Source: Micromonospora sp. CPCC 205371
GTDB lineage: Bacteria; Actinomycetota; Actinomycetes; Mycobacteriales; Micromonosporaceae
Assembly (NCBI RefSeq): GCF_026130045.1
Contig: NZ_JAIBNX010000036.1
Location: 1 to 51,173, forward strand
Length of the DNA: 51,173 bases
Reading direction: 5' to 3'
The notes beneath the pieces were generated by a model. It ran no database searches. It was not told the origin of the DNA and saw nothing but the letters and a program-made list of their open reading frames with translations. Position 1 is the first letter of the stretch; each line of letters begins with the position of its first letter. Shown here piece after piece: positions 50,181-51,173 of the stretch. The position numbers and the translations under genes are program-made.

Positions 50181-51173
50181 TCAGGTGGGGTCGCTGCTGT
50201 AGGTCGGGTGGCCCGCCATGAGTGTGGCGGTGATCGGGATGTCTCGCAGGTCGTGGGGCGCTACGTAACTGGGGTCGATCGCGGTCACGACGAGGTCCGC
50301 TGGGTCGCCGACGCGTATGCCGGCTCGCCCGCCGCTGGCCGCCCGCAACGCCGTGGCGAGTGGGATCGCCTGCTCGGTGTGCCACGGGGGTCGGTCGTCG
50401 TCGGTGCGGGTGACCGCGGACGCGATGCCGTCCCATGGGTCCAGGGGGGCCACTGGGGCGTCGGATCCGATCTCCAGCTTGGCGGCGGCGGCGTGCAGGT
50501 CGGCGTACGGGAAGGCGCGGCCGGTGCGCCCGGCCCAGTGGCGGTCGGCGACGTCCCGGTCGTCTGGGGCGTGGGCCGGCTGGACGCTGGCGGTGACGCC
50601 GAGCGCGGCGAACCTGGGCAGGTCGTCGGGGTGGACGAGTTGGGCGTGCTCGATCCGGCCGGGGCAGCCGAGCTTGGCGAACGCGTCGAGGGCGATGGTG
50701 ACGGCGTGGTCGCCGATGGCGTGTACTGCCGGGGTGATTCCGTGCCGGTGTGCCCGCTGCATCAGCGGGACGAGTTCCTCGTAGAGCAGTGCTAGTTGCC
50801 CGTGGGATCCGGTGCCGGGGTACGGCTCGTGGCAGTACGCCGTGCGGGTGTTGAGGGACCCGTCGACGAAGAGCTTGTACGGCCCGACCGTGAGCAGCCC
50901 GTTCGAGTCGGCAACCGGGTCCCCGGTGCGGTGCCCGCAGGCGATGGCGGCGTCCAGCAGGTGGCGGGCGATCACGCACTCCACCCGTACCGAGGATGTG
51001 CCTGTGGCAAGCCGGCGGGTCCAGTCGGCGATGGTGTCGGTGTACTCGAAGTCGCGGATGCCTGTGACGCCTCGTGCCGCGGCGGCGTTTGCCGCCTCCA
51101 GTTCCCCCCCGGCCAGCATGGGCGCCGGCGCGGGTGGCTGGGCGGGGGGCGCGCGGGGGCGGTCGGGCTCGGC
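50181..51173 (-). CDS. Amidohydrolase 3 family protein (YtcJ-like), 5' end outside window
   Basis: At least 331 C-terminal residues of a metal-dependent amidohydrolase. Visible are GPYKLFVDGSLNTRTA, the metal-ligand His in AVHAIGDHA, RIEHAQLV, a conserved Asp in GSDAPV, and GDPADLVV near the end. All are typical of YtcJ-type hydrolases, which cleave amide or cyclic bonds of unknown small molecules. The frame stays open to the window edge and internal Met codons are not the true start. Its orientation away from lacI gives no clear link to the sugar operon. Confidence 0.9.
   Translation of the reverse strand, partial: AEPDRPRAPPAQPPAPAPMLAGGELEAANAAAARGVTGIRDFEYTDTIADWTRRLATGTSSVRVECVIARHLLDAAIACGHRTGDPVADSNGLLTVGPYKLFVDGSLNTRTAYCHEPYPGTGSHGQLALLYEELVPLMQRAHRHGITPAVHAIGDHAVTIALDAFAKLGCPGRIEHAQLVHPDDLPRFAALGVTASVQPAHAPDDRDVADRHWAGRTGRAFPYADLHAAAAKLEIGSDAPVAPLDPWDGIASAVTRTDDDRPPWHTEQAIPLATALRAASGGRAGIRVGDPADLVVTAIDPSYVAPHDLRDIPITATLMAGHPTYSSDPT

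Noticed and set aside
50181-51119. Start of the amidohydrolase at the Met near 51119
   Set aside because: The frame is open to the window edge and the N-terminal metal-binding part of the family is missing, so the true start is outside.

Overview
The window is high-GC actinobacterial DNA. Translated proteins, GTG/TTG starts, ATGA/GTGA-coupled operons, a DtxR/IdeR-like iron box and DUF3159, MoxR-DUF58-transglutaminase and NB-ARC/TPR genes suggest a filamentous actinomycete, most likely Micromonosporaceae. That family call is inference and no database was searched.

Left part (1-21.7 kb), host chromosome. An anchored Cys-containing protein is followed by about 0.8 kb of GC-rich repeats, including three copies of an interspersed inverted-repeat element (one inverted) and a 48-bp tandem array. 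Next come an acyltransferase-3 membrane protein, a secreted CocE/NonD hydrolase and a stand-alone ClpP. A four-gene translationally coupled operon (11,290 to 5,411, minus) follows. It encodes an ABC ATPase-like protein that has lost its catalytic motifs, a Tat-type lipoprotein solute-binding protein, a single-chain fusion of two ABC permeases, and a membrane-anchored NB-ARC/TPR protein whose P-loop lysine is also missing. This looks like an ABC importer rebuilt as something non-canonical, and is the best candidate here for an undescribed system. Then come DUF3159 with an iron-box-like operator, an SDR dehydrogenase, and an FN3 protein / MoxR / DUF58 / TgpA-like operon whose transglutaminase has lost its Cys and His. 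A RidA-TPR/FN3 pair closes the section.

Middle part (21.9-41.6 kb), a probable integrated element. tRNA-Leu(GAG) is followed directly by a large serine recombinase that reads into the tRNA. The tRNA 3' end plus flank (11 bp) recurs at 41,547-41,557, immediately before a strong terminator hairpin. Rejoining the two ends in silico gives an attP with 10-bp perfect outer inverted arms and an attB with symmetric arms, both centred on the same bases. The roughly 19.6-kb element carries the recombinase, a decayed second recombinase with a small coupled ORF, an iteron-like cluster, a GNAT acetyltransferase, jetD and jetC of a Wadjet-like anti-plasmid system, and an RHS polymorphic toxin with its immunity gene. 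A deletion appears to have joined the 3' stub of jetB to an RHS gene lacking its 5' end, so jetA and most of jetB are absent and the RHS protein has no signal peptide.

Right part (41.6-51.2 kb), host chromosome. A sucrose/fructan operon on the minus strand encodes a LacI regulator with two operators 42 bp apart, a lipoprotein binding protein, two permeases, a cytoplasmic GH32 invertase and a secreted GH32 levanase/inulinase. No ABC ATPase is encoded with it. The window ends inside a YtcJ-type amidohydrolase.
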